Source of the DNA: Streptococcus sp. oral taxon 058 str. F0407
GTDB taxonomy: Bacteria > Bacillota > Bacilli > Lactobacillales > Streptococcaceae
Length of the DNA: 64,000 nucleotides
Assembly: GCF_000235485.1 (NCBI RefSeq)
Contig: NZ_JH378889.1
Location: 93,471-157,470, forward strand
Reading direction: 5' to 3'
A model generated the notes under the pieces. The model had not been told where the DNA came from. It was given only the letters and a program-made list of their open reading frames with translations, and searched no databases. Position numbers and translations under genes: made by a program. Positions within the stretch are counted from its first letter, which is position 1. Each line of letters begins with the position of its first letter. This document shows positions 37,528-47,805 of this stretch, piece by piece.

Positions 37528-37725
37528 AATTGATCCAAATTTATTACGAAAAGCCTTCCTTATTATCCTTCACTTATTCTATTCGAAAAAATAAGAAAAT
37601 CTAAAGAACTTTTTGCGCCTTGCTACTCATCTACTAGTAGGGCTTTTTGTTTGGGGAGAAAGAAAATTCCCATGTGCTGGCTTTTGTAGTATAATAGTAA
37701 ACAGACAAAAAGATAGGAATGTGTT

Positions 37726-38409
37726 ATGAAAGTATTAGCTTTTGATACGTCCAGCAAGGCTCTTTCTCTCGCTATTTTAGAGGACAAGCAGGTTCTTGCC
37801 GAGACGACGATTAATATCAAGAAAAATCACAGTATTACCCTCATGCCTGCCATCGATTTTTTGATGGAAAGTTTGGATTGGACACCTAAGGATTTGGATC
37901 GAATCGTGGTGGCGGAAGGGCCAGGTAGTTATACTGGCTTGCGAATTGCGGTAGCAACTGCTAAGACCTTGGCTCACACTCTGAACATCGAGTTAGTTGG
38001 CATGTCTAGCCTCTTGGCTCTGGTGCCACGCCAACAAGAAGGCTTATTTGTTCCCCTGATGGATGCGCGTCGCAACAATGTTTATGCAGGATTTTATGAA
38101 AATGCCAAACCTGTCATGCCAGAAGCACACCTGTCCTTTGCGGAAGTGCTAGAAAAAGTCAAGGATACTGACCAGTTGACCTTTGTCGGAGAAGTTGACC
38201 CCTTTGTGGAGCAGATTCAAGAACAGTTACCACAAGCTAGTTACCAGGAAACCTTGCCAAATGCAGCTAATCTAGCTTTGTGGGCTTGGGACAAGAAAGC
38301 AGACTCCTTGCACGACTTTGTACCAAATTACCTCAAACGTGTTGAAGCTGAGGAAAATTGGCTCAAGAACCACACCGAGTCTGGCGAGTCCTACATTAAA
38401 CGCCTATGA
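37726..38409 (+). CDS. tsaB: tRNA threonylcarbamoyladenosine biosynthesis protein TsaB
   Basis: A 227-residue ASKHA-fold protein that partners TsaD in making t6A37 of ANN-decoding tRNAs. The N-terminal LAFDTSSKALSLAI and AEGPGSYTGLRIAVATAK motifs are diagnostic. It overlaps rimI by 4 bases in a tsaB-rimI-tsaD operon. Confidence 0.95.
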   Translation: MKVLAFDTSSKALSLAILEDKQVLAETTINIKKNHSITLMPAIDFLMESLDWTPKDLDRIVVAEGPGSYTGLRIAVATAKTLAHTLNIELVGMSSLLALVPRQQEGLFVPLMDARRNNVYAGFYENAKPVMPEAHLSFAEVLEKVKDTDQLTFVGEVDPFVEQIQEQLPQASYQETLPNAANLALWAWDKKADSLHDFVPNYLKRVEAEENWLKNHTESGESYIKRL

Positions 38410-38843
38410 TAGAAATCAAAAGAATCCAAAGACAGCCTGGCCTGGCTCAATCTATCTATGCTGTTATGGTAGCTGTTTACCCAGTCAGTCCTTGGACGCT
38501 GGAACAAATTCAAGCAGATCTGTCTCAAGACCAGACTTGGTATGCTCTGGCTTATGATGGAGTAGAAGTGATTGGATTTCTAGCCGTTCAGGAGAATCTC
38601 TTTGAAGCAGAAGTCCTACAAATCGCTGTCAAAAAAGCCTATCAGGGTCAGGGGATTGCGTCAGCCTTGTTTACTCAATTGCCGGTAGATAAGGAAATTT
38701 TCCTAGAAGTCAGAAAGTCAAACCAACGAGCGCAAGCATTTTACAAGAAAGAAAAGATGGCGGTCATCGCTGAGCGAAAGGGCTACTACCATGACCCAGT
38801 CGAGGACGCCATTATCATGAAGAGAGAAATAGATGAAGGATAG
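38406..38843 (+). CDS. rimI: Ribosomal-protein N-acetyltransferase RimI
   Basis: A 145-residue GNAT acetyltransferase. The acetyl-CoA loop [15 protein letters not shown] (about residues 75-90) fits motif A (Q/RxxGxG/A). In this operon position it is normally annotated RimI, acetylating ribosomal protein S18. Overlaps at both ends (4 bases with tsaB, 11 with tsaD) indicate coupling. Confidence 0.92.
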   Translation: MIEIKRIQRQPGLAQSIYAVMVAVYPVSPWTLEQIQADLSQDQTWYALAYDGVEVIGFLAVQENLFEAEVLQIAVKKAYQGQGIASALFTQLPVDKEIFLEVRKSNQRAQAFYKKEKMAVIAERKGYYHDPVEDAIIMKREIDEG

Positions 38844-39843
38844 ATATATTTTAGCATTTGAAACATCCTGTGATGAGACCAGTGTTGCCGTCTTAAAAAA
38901 TGACGACCAGCTCTTGTCCAATGTCATTGCTAGTCAAATTGAGAGTCACAAACGTTTTGGTGGCGTAGTGCCGGAAGTAGCTAGTCGTCACCATGTCGAG
39001 GTCATTACAGCCTGTATCGAGGAGGCGCTAGCAGAAGCAGGAATTACCGAAAACGATGTGACAGCTGTTGCGGTTACCTATGGACCAGGCTTGGTCGGAG
39101 CCTTACTAGTTGGTTTGTCAGCTGCCAAGGCCTTTGCTTGGGCGCATGGCCTTCCGCTGATTCCTGTGAACCACATGGCTGGCCATCTCATGGCAGCTCA
39201 GAGTGTGGAGCATTTGGAGTTTCCTTTGCTAGCTCTCTTGGTCAGCGGTGGACACACCGAGTTGGTCTATGTGTCAGAGGCTGGAGATTACAAGATTGTT
39301 GGGGAAACGCGAGATGATGCGGTTGGGGAGGCTTATGACAAGGTCGGCCGTGTCATGGGCTTGACTTATCCAGCAGGTCGTGAGATTGACGAGTTGGCCC
39401 ATCAGGGGCAGGATGTTTATGATTTTCCACGCGCTATGATCAAGGAAGACAATCTGGAGTTTTCATTCTCAGGTTTGAAGTCTGCCTTTATCAATCTTCA
39501 CCACAATGCTGAGCAAAAAGGAGAAAGCCTGTCTACAGAGGATCTGTGTGCTTCCTTCCAAGCAGCTGTCCTGGATATTCTCATGGCAAAAACCAAGAAG
39601 GCTTTAGAAAAATACCCTGTTAAAACCCTTGTCGTCGCAGGTGGTGTAGCAGCCAATAAAGGTCTTAGAGAACGCTTGGCAGCCGAAATCACAGATGTCA
39701 AGGTCATCATCCCACCCCTGCGTCTCTGTGGAGACAATGCGGGAATGATTGCCTATGCCAGCGTCAGCGAGTGGAACAAAGAAAACTTTGCAGACTTGGA
39801 CCTCAACGCCAAACCAAGTCTCGCCTTTGATACCATGGAATAA
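38833..39843 (+). CDS. tsaD: tRNA N6-threonylcarbamoyladenosine transferase TsaD
   Basis: A 336-residue Kae1/Qri7/TsaD protein that transfers the threonylcarbamoyl group to A37. The metal-binding VNHMAGHL (HxxxH, about residues 112-119) and the ATP-site motifs [12 protein letters not shown] and VSGGHTEL are intact. Last gene of its operon; a terminator follows at 39846. Confidence 0.96.
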   Translation: MKDRYILAFETSCDETSVAVLKNDDQLLSNVIASQIESHKRFGGVVPEVASRHHVEVITACIEEALAEAGITENDVTAVAVTYGPGLVGALLVGLSAAKAFAWAHGLPLIPVNHMAGHLMAAQSVEHLEFPLLALLVSGGHTELVYVSEAGDYKIVGETRDDAVGEAYDKVGRVMGLTYPAGREIDELAHQGQDVYDFPRAMIKEDNLEFSFSGLKSAFINLHHNAEQKGESLSTEDLCASFQAAVLDILMAKTKKALEKYPVKTLVVAGGVAANKGLRERLAAEITDVKVIIPPLRLCGDNAGMIAYASVSEWNKENFADLDLNAKPSLAFDTME

Positions 39844-39845
39844 AG

Positions 39846-39868
39846 AGTCAGCTTAAGGCTGGCTTTTT
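39846..39868 (+). terminator. Terminator after tsaD
   Basis: GTCAGC pairs with GCTGGC around TTAAG, followed by a six-T run. Confidence 0.82.
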
Positions 39869-39893
39869 TGCCCTCCTTAAATGTCAGAATATT

Positions 39894-39923
39894 TTGACAC
39901 AACTGTAGAAATGGTGATATAAT
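39894..39923 (+). promoter_or_regulatory. Promoter of the Rgg-type regulator
   Basis: TTGACA (39894-39899) and an extended -10 TGATATAAT (TATAAT at 39918-39923) are 18 bases apart, 25 bases before the gene start. Confidence 0.82.
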
Positions 39924-39947
39924 ATGTAAAAATTAGGAGGTGGTCAG

Positions 39948-40811
39948 ATGATTGAGAGAATGGAATTGGGGGAATTTTACAAGGAATTGCGTCTTGCGAG
40001 AAAACTCAAGCAGTCAGATGTGGCTTGTGCTGGACTAACAGCATCCCAGCTATCCAAGTTTGAACTAGGGCAGTCTATGCTGTCTGCGGATAAGTTGATT
40101 CTAGCTATCCAAGGGATAAATGTGACCTTCGATGAATTTGAGCATAAACTCAACAACTACCAAGAATCTCCACACATGCGAATTGGTCGAAAGGTTGTGG
40201 ATCGTTTTGCCCATCAGGATATAGCTGGTTTAGAGCAATTGTTGAAGGAAGTCGAGCAAGAACAGATGGCGCAGATCTATCGTCGTTTGAATGCTATTGT
40301 GATTAAAAATGCTATCCATTCCTTGGATAAAAGCTATCTACTCGAAGAGGAGGATCGTGAGTTCTTGACCACCTACCTCTATGCTATTGAGTCTTGGACC
40401 TGGTTTGAACTTTATCTTTTTTGCAATACCATGCCCTTCTTGAGCAACCAAGATCTGATCTTTTTATCAACCTCTTTACTTGAAAAATCCAAGGAATTTA
40501 AAGAGTTGGTTCACAATAGATTGTATATGAAGAGTGGTTATCTCAATATCATCTCAGAACTCATGGAGCGCAAACTTTTCTCCTACATCCCAATATTTGA
40601 GGCTGAACTGGAGAGTATGCTACGACCATACGATGTTTTTGAGAAAGTATCATGGCAATTTTTAAAGAAAATGAGTGTTTTCCTCCAAACTAAGGGAAGT
40701 AATCAAAAAGAGATTGAACACTTTGTCCAATCTCTGCAAGTATTAGAAAATCCCCAATTAATAGCCCTTTTTGAACTACGCTTACAGCAATATAAAGAAC
40801 TTATCGATTAA
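39948..40811 (+). CDS. Rgg/GadR/MutR-family transcriptional regulator
   Basis: A 287-residue regulator. The N-terminal helix-turn-helix (about residues 8-60, LGEFYKELRLARKLKQSDVA then LTASQLSKFELG) is followed by an all-helical repeat domain, the layout of peptide-sensing Rgg proteins. Its position after tsaBD matches pneumococcal SP_0141, the Rgg144-type regulator (from memory), which responds to a short hydrophobic peptide. I found no convincing peptide gene in the flanking gaps. AGGAGG precedes the start. The CPBP proteases directly downstream are plausible targets or peptide processors. Confidence 0.88.
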   Translation: MIERMELGEFYKELRLARKLKQSDVACAGLTASQLSKFELGQSMLSADKLILAIQGINVTFDEFEHKLNNYQESPHMRIGRKVVDRFAHQDIAGLEQLLKEVEQEQMAQIYRRLNAIVIKNAIHSLDKSYLLEEEDREFLTTYLYAIESWTWFELYLFCNTMPFLSNQDLIFLSTSLLEKSKEFKELVHNRLYMKSGYLNIISELMERKLFSYIPIFEAELESMLRPYDVFEKVSWQFLKKMSVFLQTKGSNQKEIEHFVQSLQVLENPQLIALFELRLQQYKELID

Positions 40812-40926
40812 CAAACAATCGCAAAAATGAAATTTCTATAAGAAAAAATGTCAAATATGTGATTTTCTAAAATAGGGCAGTTTTCGTGTTATACTGTCTT
40901 TATTTCATAGTATAGGAGAAAATAGA

Positions 40927-41595
40927 ATGAAAAAGATAATCTCACGCTACTACTTGTTTGTAGCTATTCTACTTGTCATTGCTGACCAGTTCTTGATTCG
41001 TTTGGTTTTACACAGCGACCTTGTTGCTGGTCTATCGGACTTTGCATTTTATCTGTCGGATATGATGTTGAACTTTCTTGTGGTTCTGCTTGCTATTATT
41101 GTTATGGTTTGGTCAGGGAAATGGCAGAAAATCAACAGTCGAAAATTTAGAGGTTCCTATCTTTTCTATTCCTTTTTAGCTCTTCTTGCTTTTGTTATTT
41201 GGAATTTCATCACATTTTATCTTTTCCCATCTACTAAAAATGAAATTGCTTATCAACTGGATGTTTCTACTTTTACAGGAGCTACGGCATTTTTGATGTA
41301 TTTTTTCTATCCTGTGGTTGCAGGTCCCATTTTTGAAGAGATGATTTATCGTGGATTAGTGATGACTGCTCTGGAAAAAGGGAAGAAGTGGGGACTGGAT
41401 GTGCTTGGTTCTGCTACTTTGTTTGGAATCTTGCACATTAGTAATCACGGTTGGGTCCTGACAGACTTTTTCGTATATATGGGTGGCGGTCTCATATTTG
41501 CCGTCTTGTTTAGAGTGACCAAGTCCATTTATTGGCCAATTGGACTGCATATAGTCTACAATGGCATTGGTCAGATTCTCCCCTTGTTGTTTTAG
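40927..41595 (+). CDS. CPBP-family intramembrane protease
   Basis: A 222-residue multi-pass membrane protein with the CPBP motifs PIFEEMIYRG (EExxxR), FGILH (FxxxH) and HIVYN (HxxxN). It is a close paralogue of the next gene; both share RGLxMTAL and WVLTDF segments. ATAGGAG precedes the start. Adjacent to an Rgg regulator, it may be part of a peptide signalling or self-immunity locus. Confidence 0.88.
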   Translation: MKKIISRYYLFVAILLVIADQFLIRLVLHSDLVAGLSDFAFYLSDMMLNFLVVLLAIIVMVWSGKWQKINSRKFRGSYLFYSFLALLAFVIWNFITFYLFPSTKNEIAYQLDVSTFTGATAFLMYFFYPVVAGPIFEEMIYRGLVMTALEKGKKWGLDVLGSATLFGILHISNHGWVLTDFFVYMGGGLIFAVLFRVTKSIYWPIGLHIVYNGIGQILPLLF

Positions 41596-41740
41596 AGTTT
41601 TTCAATAAACCTAATTAGCAAAAGAGAGCACTAGCAGTGACATAAAAAATTCCCGAGTCAGTTTGTAGTGCTGGACTAAACCATTATGGTGCTTTTGATT
41701 GGCTGAAAGAAGATGCAAATAAAACTTAAAAGGATCAACT

Positions 41741-42415
41741 ATGAAACTGAAAGAAACGAAATTTTATCTAGGGACCATTATGGTGCTCGTGTCCTATTAC
41801 TCGATTTTTAATCTTGTAGCAAAATTAGACTCAGTAAATCAGTTATCTGATTTGGGATTTTATGAGATTCAAATTTTATTGATAGTAATTGAGGGAATTG
41901 CTGCTACTGTGGTTCTTGTCAATAGTCAACGCTGGAAAGAATATGGTCGCTTCGAGTTTCGTTGGCCCTATCTAGCTATCTTCTTTCTTTCCTTTCTATT
42001 GATGTTTTTGTGGGTAAATATAACGAGTCAGATCTTTCCCAGCACGCAAAATGGGAGTGCAATAGTGAAAGAAGCAGCTAATTTAACAGGAATTAGTTAC
42101 TTTGTAACGCGCATTCTCTATGGTAGTCTCACTGCTCCGATAGTTGAAGAATTGGTCTTTCGTGGGCTTCTGATGACAGCTCTAGTTAAATTTAAAACAT
42201 ACTATGTTGATGTCATAGTTTCCTCTACTCTTTTTAGTCTCATTCATGTTTTACAATATGGATGGGTGTTAACAGACTTCATCATTTATGCAGGAGCAGG
42301 TCTGTTACTCTGTATGTTCTTTCGTTATACACGTTCAGTTTATTGGTCAATGGCACTCCACATCTTGTGGAATACCTTTTTAATCACCGTCAGCTTATTG
42401 GTGTTTGGGTATTAG
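41741..42415 (+). CDS. CPBP-family intramembrane protease (paralogue)
   Basis: A 224-residue membrane protein with EELVFRG, FSLIH and HILWN motifs at the same spacing as in the preceding gene, indicating tandem duplication. The ribosome binding site is AAAAGGA. A 145-base gap separates the pair. A terminator follows at 42446. Confidence 0.88.
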   Translation: MKLKETKFYLGTIMVLVSYYSIFNLVAKLDSVNQLSDLGFYEIQILLIVIEGIAATVVLVNSQRWKEYGRFEFRWPYLAIFFLSFLLMFLWVNITSQIFPSTQNGSAIVKEAANLTGISYFVTRILYGSLTAPIVEELVFRGLLMTALVKFKTYYVDVIVSSTLFSLIHVLQYGWVLTDFIIYAGAGLLLCMFFRYTRSVYWSMALHILWNTFLITVSLLVFGY

Positions 42416-42445
42416 GTTTAGCAGAATTTTTAACATCGTATAGAT

Positions 42446-42470
42446 AAGACTGGCTTCCCAGTCTTTTTCT
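42446..42470 (+). terminator. Terminator after the CPBP pair
   Basis: AAGACTGG (42446-42453) pairs with CCAGTCTT (42458-42465), followed by T residues. Confidence 0.85.
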
Positions 42471-42562
42471 TAATTATGACGGCTTGCTACTGACTCTTGC
42501 TCAATTTAAAATAAAAAGAAGCAATTTTAGACTCCAATCACGAAATCCGACTCTATCAAAGT

Positions 42563-42598
42563 TTGTCAGTCCGAGAGTTTTTTAGTATAGTAGGTATA
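42563..42598 (+). promoter_or_regulatory. Promoter predicting a leaderless mRNA
   Basis: TTGTCA (42563-42568) and TATAGT (42586-42591) are exactly 17 bases apart. The expected start site, six to seven bases after the -10, falls on the A of the lipoprotein ATG at 42598. Confidence 0.6.
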
Positions 42599-43200
42599 TG
42601 AGAAACAAAATAATAAACAGTCTGCTTGCTCTTGGAGCTCTTTTCCTGCTTTTAACAGCTTGCCAGAATTTTAAAAAGACACAACTGGTCTTGTTTGAAA
42701 CACTTTCATTCAATATGCCCCTTAAATCCTTTGAAGAAGTTTTTGGTGAGGCTAGCGAAGTGGTGGAGGAAACAGAGATGGCCTATCGAGATACTTGGCG
42801 TGCTGAAGACCCTTATTTCTATAAAACAGGGCGTCTTTTCTATGATTACGAAAATATTGCTTTGAATGGTTATACAGGTCGAGCAAGATTCACATTTTCA
42901 AAATCACATCGCTTGGAAAAAGCGACAGTTCATATTCCTGTAGCTTCAAAAGGGGAGCAATATGTAGTGCTCAACAATCTATCCCAGACTATAAAAAAAG
43001 AAATTGAAGCTCTTCCGAATTTTCAATCTGTAACTACCGAGACGGTAGGACTATACGATGACGGCTATCGCTATAAAGTCAAGTTGAAAGGACAAAGGAA
43101 AGAACTCAGGGTTGATGTCTATCCGACAGAAGATGAAGATGCTAAAGAAATTGAAGCTAAAAAGTATACTATTCGGGTGGATCAATTTAGGATGTATTAA
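42598..43200 (+). CDS. Small lipoprotein of unknown function
   Basis: A 200-residue predicted lipoprotein. The signal peptide MRNKIINSLLALGALFLLLTAC has the lipobox LTAC (Cys22). The mature part is mixed alpha/beta, with FNMPLKSFEEVFGEASEV near its N-terminus resembling the start of small BLIP/SmpA-like repeat lipoproteins, but I cannot assign a family. No Shine-Dalgarno sequence precedes the ATG, and the promoter geometry suggests translation from a leaderless mRNA. The next gene starts 131 bases on. Confidence 0.75.
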   Translation: MRNKIINSLLALGALFLLLTACQNFKKTQLVLFETLSFNMPLKSFEEVFGEASEVVEETEMAYRDTWRAEDPYFYKTGRLFYDYENIALNGYTGRARFTFSKSHRLEKATVHIPVASKGEQYVVLNNLSQTIKKEIEALPNFQSVTTETVGLYDDGYRYKVKLKGQRKELRVDVYPTEDEDAKEIEAKKYTIRVDQFRMY

Positions 43201-43331
43201 TAACACTCATGAGATTTCAGTATTTTTTACTGGCTCCAAGTTTCAGATTCAAAACTTTTTTCTCTTCTATGAATGTGTTATAATATTTCTTGCTGTGGCT
43301 GTGACCTTGAACAGCCTCAATTGGAGAAAAT

Positions 43332-44039
43332 ATGAGGAGAAGGATGAAAGAAAAAGGATTTTGGGAAGGTGTTCAGGCGGCCATGCCGACTGCCCTTGGC
43401 TATGTTAGTATCGGCCTAGCTTGTGGGATTATCGGTGCGCCCTATGTGACACCTGTTGAGATGGGCTTGATGAGCCTCTTTGTTTATGCTGGGAGCGCCC
43501 AGTTTGCCATGTTGGCACTGATTGCGGTACAGGCGCCTGTGGCAGCTATTGCTATGACGGTCTTTTTGATCAACTTGCGACTCTTTTTGCTGAGCTTGCA
43601 TGCGTCGACTTATTTCCGTCATACTAGTATCTGGCAAAATATCGGCATGTCCAGTCTCCTGACAGATGAGACCTACGGGGTTTTGATGGGAGAATTAGCC
43701 CATACAGACAAGGTCCATCCTATGTGGATGCATGGGAACAATCTCAATAGTTATATAGCCTGGTTTGTTGGGACAGTTGTTGGGACAGCTCTAGGTGGTT
43801 TACTGCCAAATCCAGAAATCTTTGGACTGGACTTTGCCCTCGCGGGGATGTTTATCGGGATTTTTACTTCGCAGTTCCAGATTATGCAAAGACGGATTCC
43901 TGTCCGCAATCTGCTGAAGATTTTAGCAGTTGTTGCGGCGTCTTTCTTTTTGCTCTTGACAGTGGTATCTCAGTCACTAGCTGTTTTGTTTGCGACCTTG
44001 CTAGGTTGTACCATGGGGGTGGTCTTAGATGGTCAGTAA
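43332..44039 (+). CDS. azlC: Branched-chain amino acid exporter subunit AzlC
   Basis: A 235-residue membrane protein of the AzlC/YgaZ family. The N-terminal FWEGVQAAMPTALGYVSIGL and the SAQFAMLALI segment are typical. With AzlD it forms a branched-chain amino acid (analogue) efflux pair. TTGGAG precedes ATG 43332; ATG 43344 is an alternative. It overlaps azlD by 11 bases. Confidence 0.92.
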   Translation: MRRRMKEKGFWEGVQAAMPTALGYVSIGLACGIIGAPYVTPVEMGLMSLFVYAGSAQFAMLALIAVQAPVAAIAMTVFLINLRLFLLSLHASTYFRHTSIWQNIGMSSLLTDETYGVLMGELAHTDKVHPMWMHGNNLNSYIAWFVGTVVGTALGGLLPNPEIFGLDFALAGMFIGIFTSQFQIMQRRIPVRNLLKILAVVAASFFLLLTVVSQSLAVLFATLLGCTMGVVLDGQ

Positions 44040-44352
44040 GTATCTTTTGTTAGCCGTTATTTTCTCTGGATTGGTGACTTGGATACCTCGTATGATTCCT
44101 TTCATCTTGGTTAAGTACAAGGGATTGCCAGCTATTGTTGAGCGTTTTTTAAAGTTCTTGCCTGTCTCTATCATCTTTGCCTTGATCCTTTCAAGCGTGG
44201 TGTCAGGTAAGGTTGGGAGTCTTCCTCAGATTAAGTGGCTGGACTTCTTGGCAGTCTTTCCAACGGCTTGGGTAGCCTTTCGCTACCGTAATCTAGTTGG
44301 CACGGTTCTTTTTGGAGTGGTTTTGATTGCAGTCTTGCGTTTGGTCTTTTAA
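44029..44352 (+). CDS. azlD: Branched-chain amino acid exporter subunit AzlD
   Basis: A 107-residue protein with about four membrane helices. LVTWIPRMIPFIL, KFLPVSIIFALI and the C-terminal FRYRNLVGTVLFGVV fit the small AzlD/YgaH partner. The overlap with azlC indicates coupled translation. Confidence 0.92.
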   Translation: MVSKYLLLAVIFSGLVTWIPRMIPFILVKYKGLPAIVERFLKFLPVSIIFALILSSVVSGKVGSLPQIKWLDFLAVFPTAWVAFRYRNLVGTVLFGVVLIAVLRLVF

Positions 44353-44368
44353 ACCAGTCATAAAGAAA

Positions 44369-44397
44369 ACCTATCACCGAGATAGGTATCATATAAT
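44369..44397 (+). promoter_or_regulatory. Hairpin and -10 upstream of the amino-acid-binding gene
   Basis: ACCTATC (44369-44375) pairs with GATAGGT (44381-44387), directly before TATAAT (44392-44397). The repeat occupies the -35/spacer region and may be an operator; the motif resembles no consensus I can name with confidence. Confidence 0.4.
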
Positions 44398-44422
44398 GGC
44401 AAAAAAAATTTTTTTCTGTTAA

Positions 44423-45301
<879 letters not shown>

Positions 45302-45307
45302 GTTTGT

Positions 45308-45340
45308 AAATCATCCATTCTCTCGTAGGTGGATGATTTT
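45308..45340 (+). terminator. Terminator after the amino-acid-binding gene
   Basis: AAATCATCCA pairs with TGGATGATTTT. Confidence 0.82.
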
Positions 45341-45354
45341 GCAACTTCTAGACT

Positions 45355-45371
45355 TATAGTTTCAAACTATA
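45355..45371 (+). promoter_or_regulatory. MET-box (MtaR/MetR operator)
   Basis: TATAGTTTCAAACTATA at 45355-45371 is a perfect 17-base palindrome around C. It matches the streptococcal MET-box recognised by the LysR-type methionine regulator MtaR (consensus from comparative genomics, from memory). It lies 84 bases before metQ. Confidence 0.85.
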
Positions 45372-45454
45372 TGTCTGCCTATCTAATAACAATTTGCGAA
45401 ATCAAATAAAGTATGAGATACTATTACGGTATTATTTTTAAAGGAGAAAGAATC

Positions 45455-46309
45455 ATGAAAATTAAAAAATGGTTAGGCGTAGCAGCTATTGCTACAGTAG
45501 CAGGCCTTACACTTGCAGCTTGCGGAAATTCAGACAAGAAAGCAGACAATACAACTACAGTTAAAATTGCGACTGTTAACCGTAGTGGCTCAGAAGAAGC
45601 ACGTTGGGACAAAGTCCAAGAATTAGTTGAAAAAGACGGCATTAAATTGGAATTCACAGAGTTTACAGATTACTCACAACCAAACAAGGCAACTGCTGAT
45701 GGTGAAGTAGACTTGAACGCTTTCCAACACTATAACTTCTTGAACAACTGGAACAAAGAAAACGGAAAAGATCTTGTAGCGATTGCAGAGACTTATATCT
45801 CACCAATCCGCCTTTACTCAGGTAAAAATGGAGAAGAAAACAAGTACACTAAAGTGGAAGAAATCCCAGATAACGGTGAAATCGCAGTACCAAACGATGC
45901 TACTAACGAAAGCCGTGCTCTTTACCTTCTTCAATCAGCTGGTTTGATCAAGTTGGATGTTTCAGGAACTGAACTTGCTACAATCGCAAACATCAAAGAA
46001 AATCCAAAGAACTTGAAGATTACTGAATTGGATGCTACTCAAACAGCTCGTTCATTGTCATCAGTTGACGCTGCCGTTGTAAACAATACCTTCGTTACAG
46101 AAGCAAAATTGGACTACAAGAAAGCACTCTTCAAAGAACAAGCTGATGAAAACTCAAAACAATGGTACAACATCATTGTTGCGAAAAAAGATTGGGAATC
46201 ATCACCTAAGGCTGATGCCATCAAGAAAATTATCGCAGCTTACCACACTGATGAAGTGAAAAAAGTTATCGAAGAAACATCAGACGGTTTGGACCAACCA
46301 GTTTGGTAA
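45455..46309 (+). CDS. metQ: Methionine-binding lipoprotein MetQ
   Basis: A 284-residue NlpA-family lipoprotein. The lipobox is LAAC. KATADGEVDLNAFQHYNFLN and IAVPNDATNESRALYLLQ are typical of D/L-methionine binding proteins. The start at 45455 follows AAAGGAG; an upstream in-frame start would add 14 residues before the signal peptide. It delivers methionine to MetNP, encoded downstream in the same MET-box-controlled cluster. Confidence 0.94.
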   Translation: MKIKKWLGVAAIATVAGLTLAACGNSDKKADNTTTVKIATVNRSGSEEARWDKVQELVEKDGIKLEFTEFTDYSQPNKATADGEVDLNAFQHYNFLNNWNKENGKDLVAIAETYISPIRLYSGKNGEENKYTKVEEIPDNGEIAVPNDATNESRALYLLQSAGLIKLDVSGTELATIANIKENPKNLKITELDATQTARSLSSVDAAVVNNTFVTEAKLDYKKALFKEQADENSKQWYNIIVAKKDWESSPKADAIKKIIAAYHTDEVKKVIEETSDGLDQPVW

Positions 46310-46431
46310 TAAGACACAGGGAGGTGGGAGAGAGTTTCCACCTCTTGCTTTTATCTAGATTGTTGGTTTTGAAGAAGATGATCTTGTAGTCCGTCCATAG
46401 ACACAAGTCCTCAGTAGAAAGTGAGAGAAAA

Positions 46432-47805
46432 ATGGTTTTTCCTAGCGAACAAGAACAGATTGAAAAATTTGAAAAGGATCATGTAGCCCAGCATTATTTT
46501 GAAGTTTTGCGTACCTTGATTTCCAAGAAATCAGTCTTTGCCCAGCAGGTCGGGCTCAAGGAAGTCGCAAACTATCTAGGTGAGATTTTCAAGCGTGTGG
46601 GAGCTGAAGTTGAGATTGATGAGAGCTACACGGCGCCTTTTGTCATGGCGCATTTCAAGAGTTCGCGTCCAGATGCTAAGACCTTGATTTTCTATAACCA
46701 CTATGACACCGTACCAGCGGACGGAGATCAGATTTGGACAGAGGATCCCTTTACACTTTCTGTGCGAAATGGCTTTATGTATGGGCGTGGAGTTGACGAC
46801 GACAAGGGCCATATCACAGCTCGTTTGAGTGCTCTGAGAAAGTATATGCAGCACCATGATGACCTGCCAGTCAATATCAGCTTTATCATGGAAGGGGCAG
46901 AGGAGTCTGCTTCTATGGATTTAGATAAGTATTTAGAGAAACACGCAGACAAACTTCGTGGAGCAGATTTGCTAGTCTGGGAGCAAGGGACTAAAAATGC
47001 CTTGGAGCAGTTAGAAATTTCTGGTGGAAACAAGGGAATCGTGACCTTTGATGCCAAGGTGAAAAGTGCGGATGTGGACATTCATTCGAGTTATGGTGGT
47101 GTCGTGGAATCAGCTCCGTGGTATCTCCTCCAGGCTTTAAGTAGCCTGCGTGCTGCAGATGGTCGTATCTTGGTCGAAGGCTTGTACGAGGATGTTCAAG
47201 AGCCGAATGAACGAGAACTAGCTTTGGTGGATACCTATGCACAAGGCAGTCCAGAGGAAATCAGTCGCATTTACGGCTTGGAATTGCCTCTCTTACAAGA
47301 GGAGCGTGCTGTCTTTCTCAAGCGTTTCTTTTTTGAGCCTGCACTCAATATCGAAGGGATTCAGTCAGGTTATCAAGGTCAGGGTGTTAAGACTATTTTG
47401 CCAGCAGAAGCGAGTGCCAAGCTAGAGGTTCGTCTGGTTCCTGGCTTAGAACCGCATGATGTTCTGGAAAAAATTCGGAAACAGCTAGACAAAAATGGTT
47501 TTGATAAGGTAGAATTATACTATACCTTGGGAGAGATGAGCTATCGAAGCGATATGAGTGCGCCAGCCATTCTCAATGTTATTGAACTGGCTAAGAAATT
47601 CTATCCACAGGGCGTTTCGGTCTTGCCGACAACGGCGGGGACAGGACCTATGCATACGGTCTTTGATGCCCTAGAGGTACCTATGGTAGCCTTTGGTCTA
47701 GGGAATGCCAATAGCCGAGACCACGGTGGAGATGAAAACGTGCGAATCGCCGATTACTACACCCATATTGAATTAGTAGAGGAGCTGATTAGAAGCTATG
47801 AGTAG
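46432..47805 (+). CDS. M20-family metallopeptidase in the methionine operon
   Basis: A 457-residue M20 (dipeptidase/ArgE) peptidase. Zinc ligands are in YNHYDTVPA and [10 protein letters not shown] (about residues 120-129), with the catalytic glutamates in EGAEESAS and the C-terminal HGGDENV. It is cytoplasmic. Placed between metQ and metN with an 8-base overlap into metN, it may release methionine from dipeptides or N-acyl derivatives; this is context-based. Confidence 0.9.
   Translation: MVFPSEQEQIEKFEKDHVAQHYFEVLRTLISKKSVFAQQVGLKEVANYLGEIFKRVGAEVEIDESYTAPFVMAHFKSSRPDAKTLIFYNHYDTVPADGDQIWTEDPFTLSVRNGFMYGRGVDDDKGHITARLSALRKYMQHHDDLPVNISFIMEGAEESASMDLDKYLEKHADKLRGADLLVWEQGTKNALEQLEISGGNKGIVTFDAKVKSADVDIHSSYGGVVESAPWYLLQALSSLRAADGRILVEGLYEDVQEPNERELALVDTYAQGSPEEISRIYGLELPLLQEERAVFLKRFFFEPALNIEGIQSGYQGQGVKTILPAEASAKLEVRLVPGLEPHDVLEKIRKQLDKNGFDKVELYYTLGEMSYRSDMSAPAILNVIELAKKFYPQGVSVLPTTAGTGPMHTVFDALEVPMVAFGLGNANSRDHGGDENVRIADYYTHIELVEELIRSYE

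Noticed and set aside
37617..37650. Terminator-like TAGTAGGGCTTTTT implying an unseen plus-strand RNA.
   Set aside because: The stem is irregular and no promoter could be defined upstream.
40812..40926. Search for a short hydrophobic peptide (SHP) gene near the Rgg regulator.
   Set aside because: The possible starts here run only a few codons before stops, on both strands.
44369..44390. Cysteine-regulator (CYS-box) upstream of the amino-acid-binding gene.
   Set aside because: TATCA repeats are present but the order and spacing do not fit TGATA-N9-TATCA.
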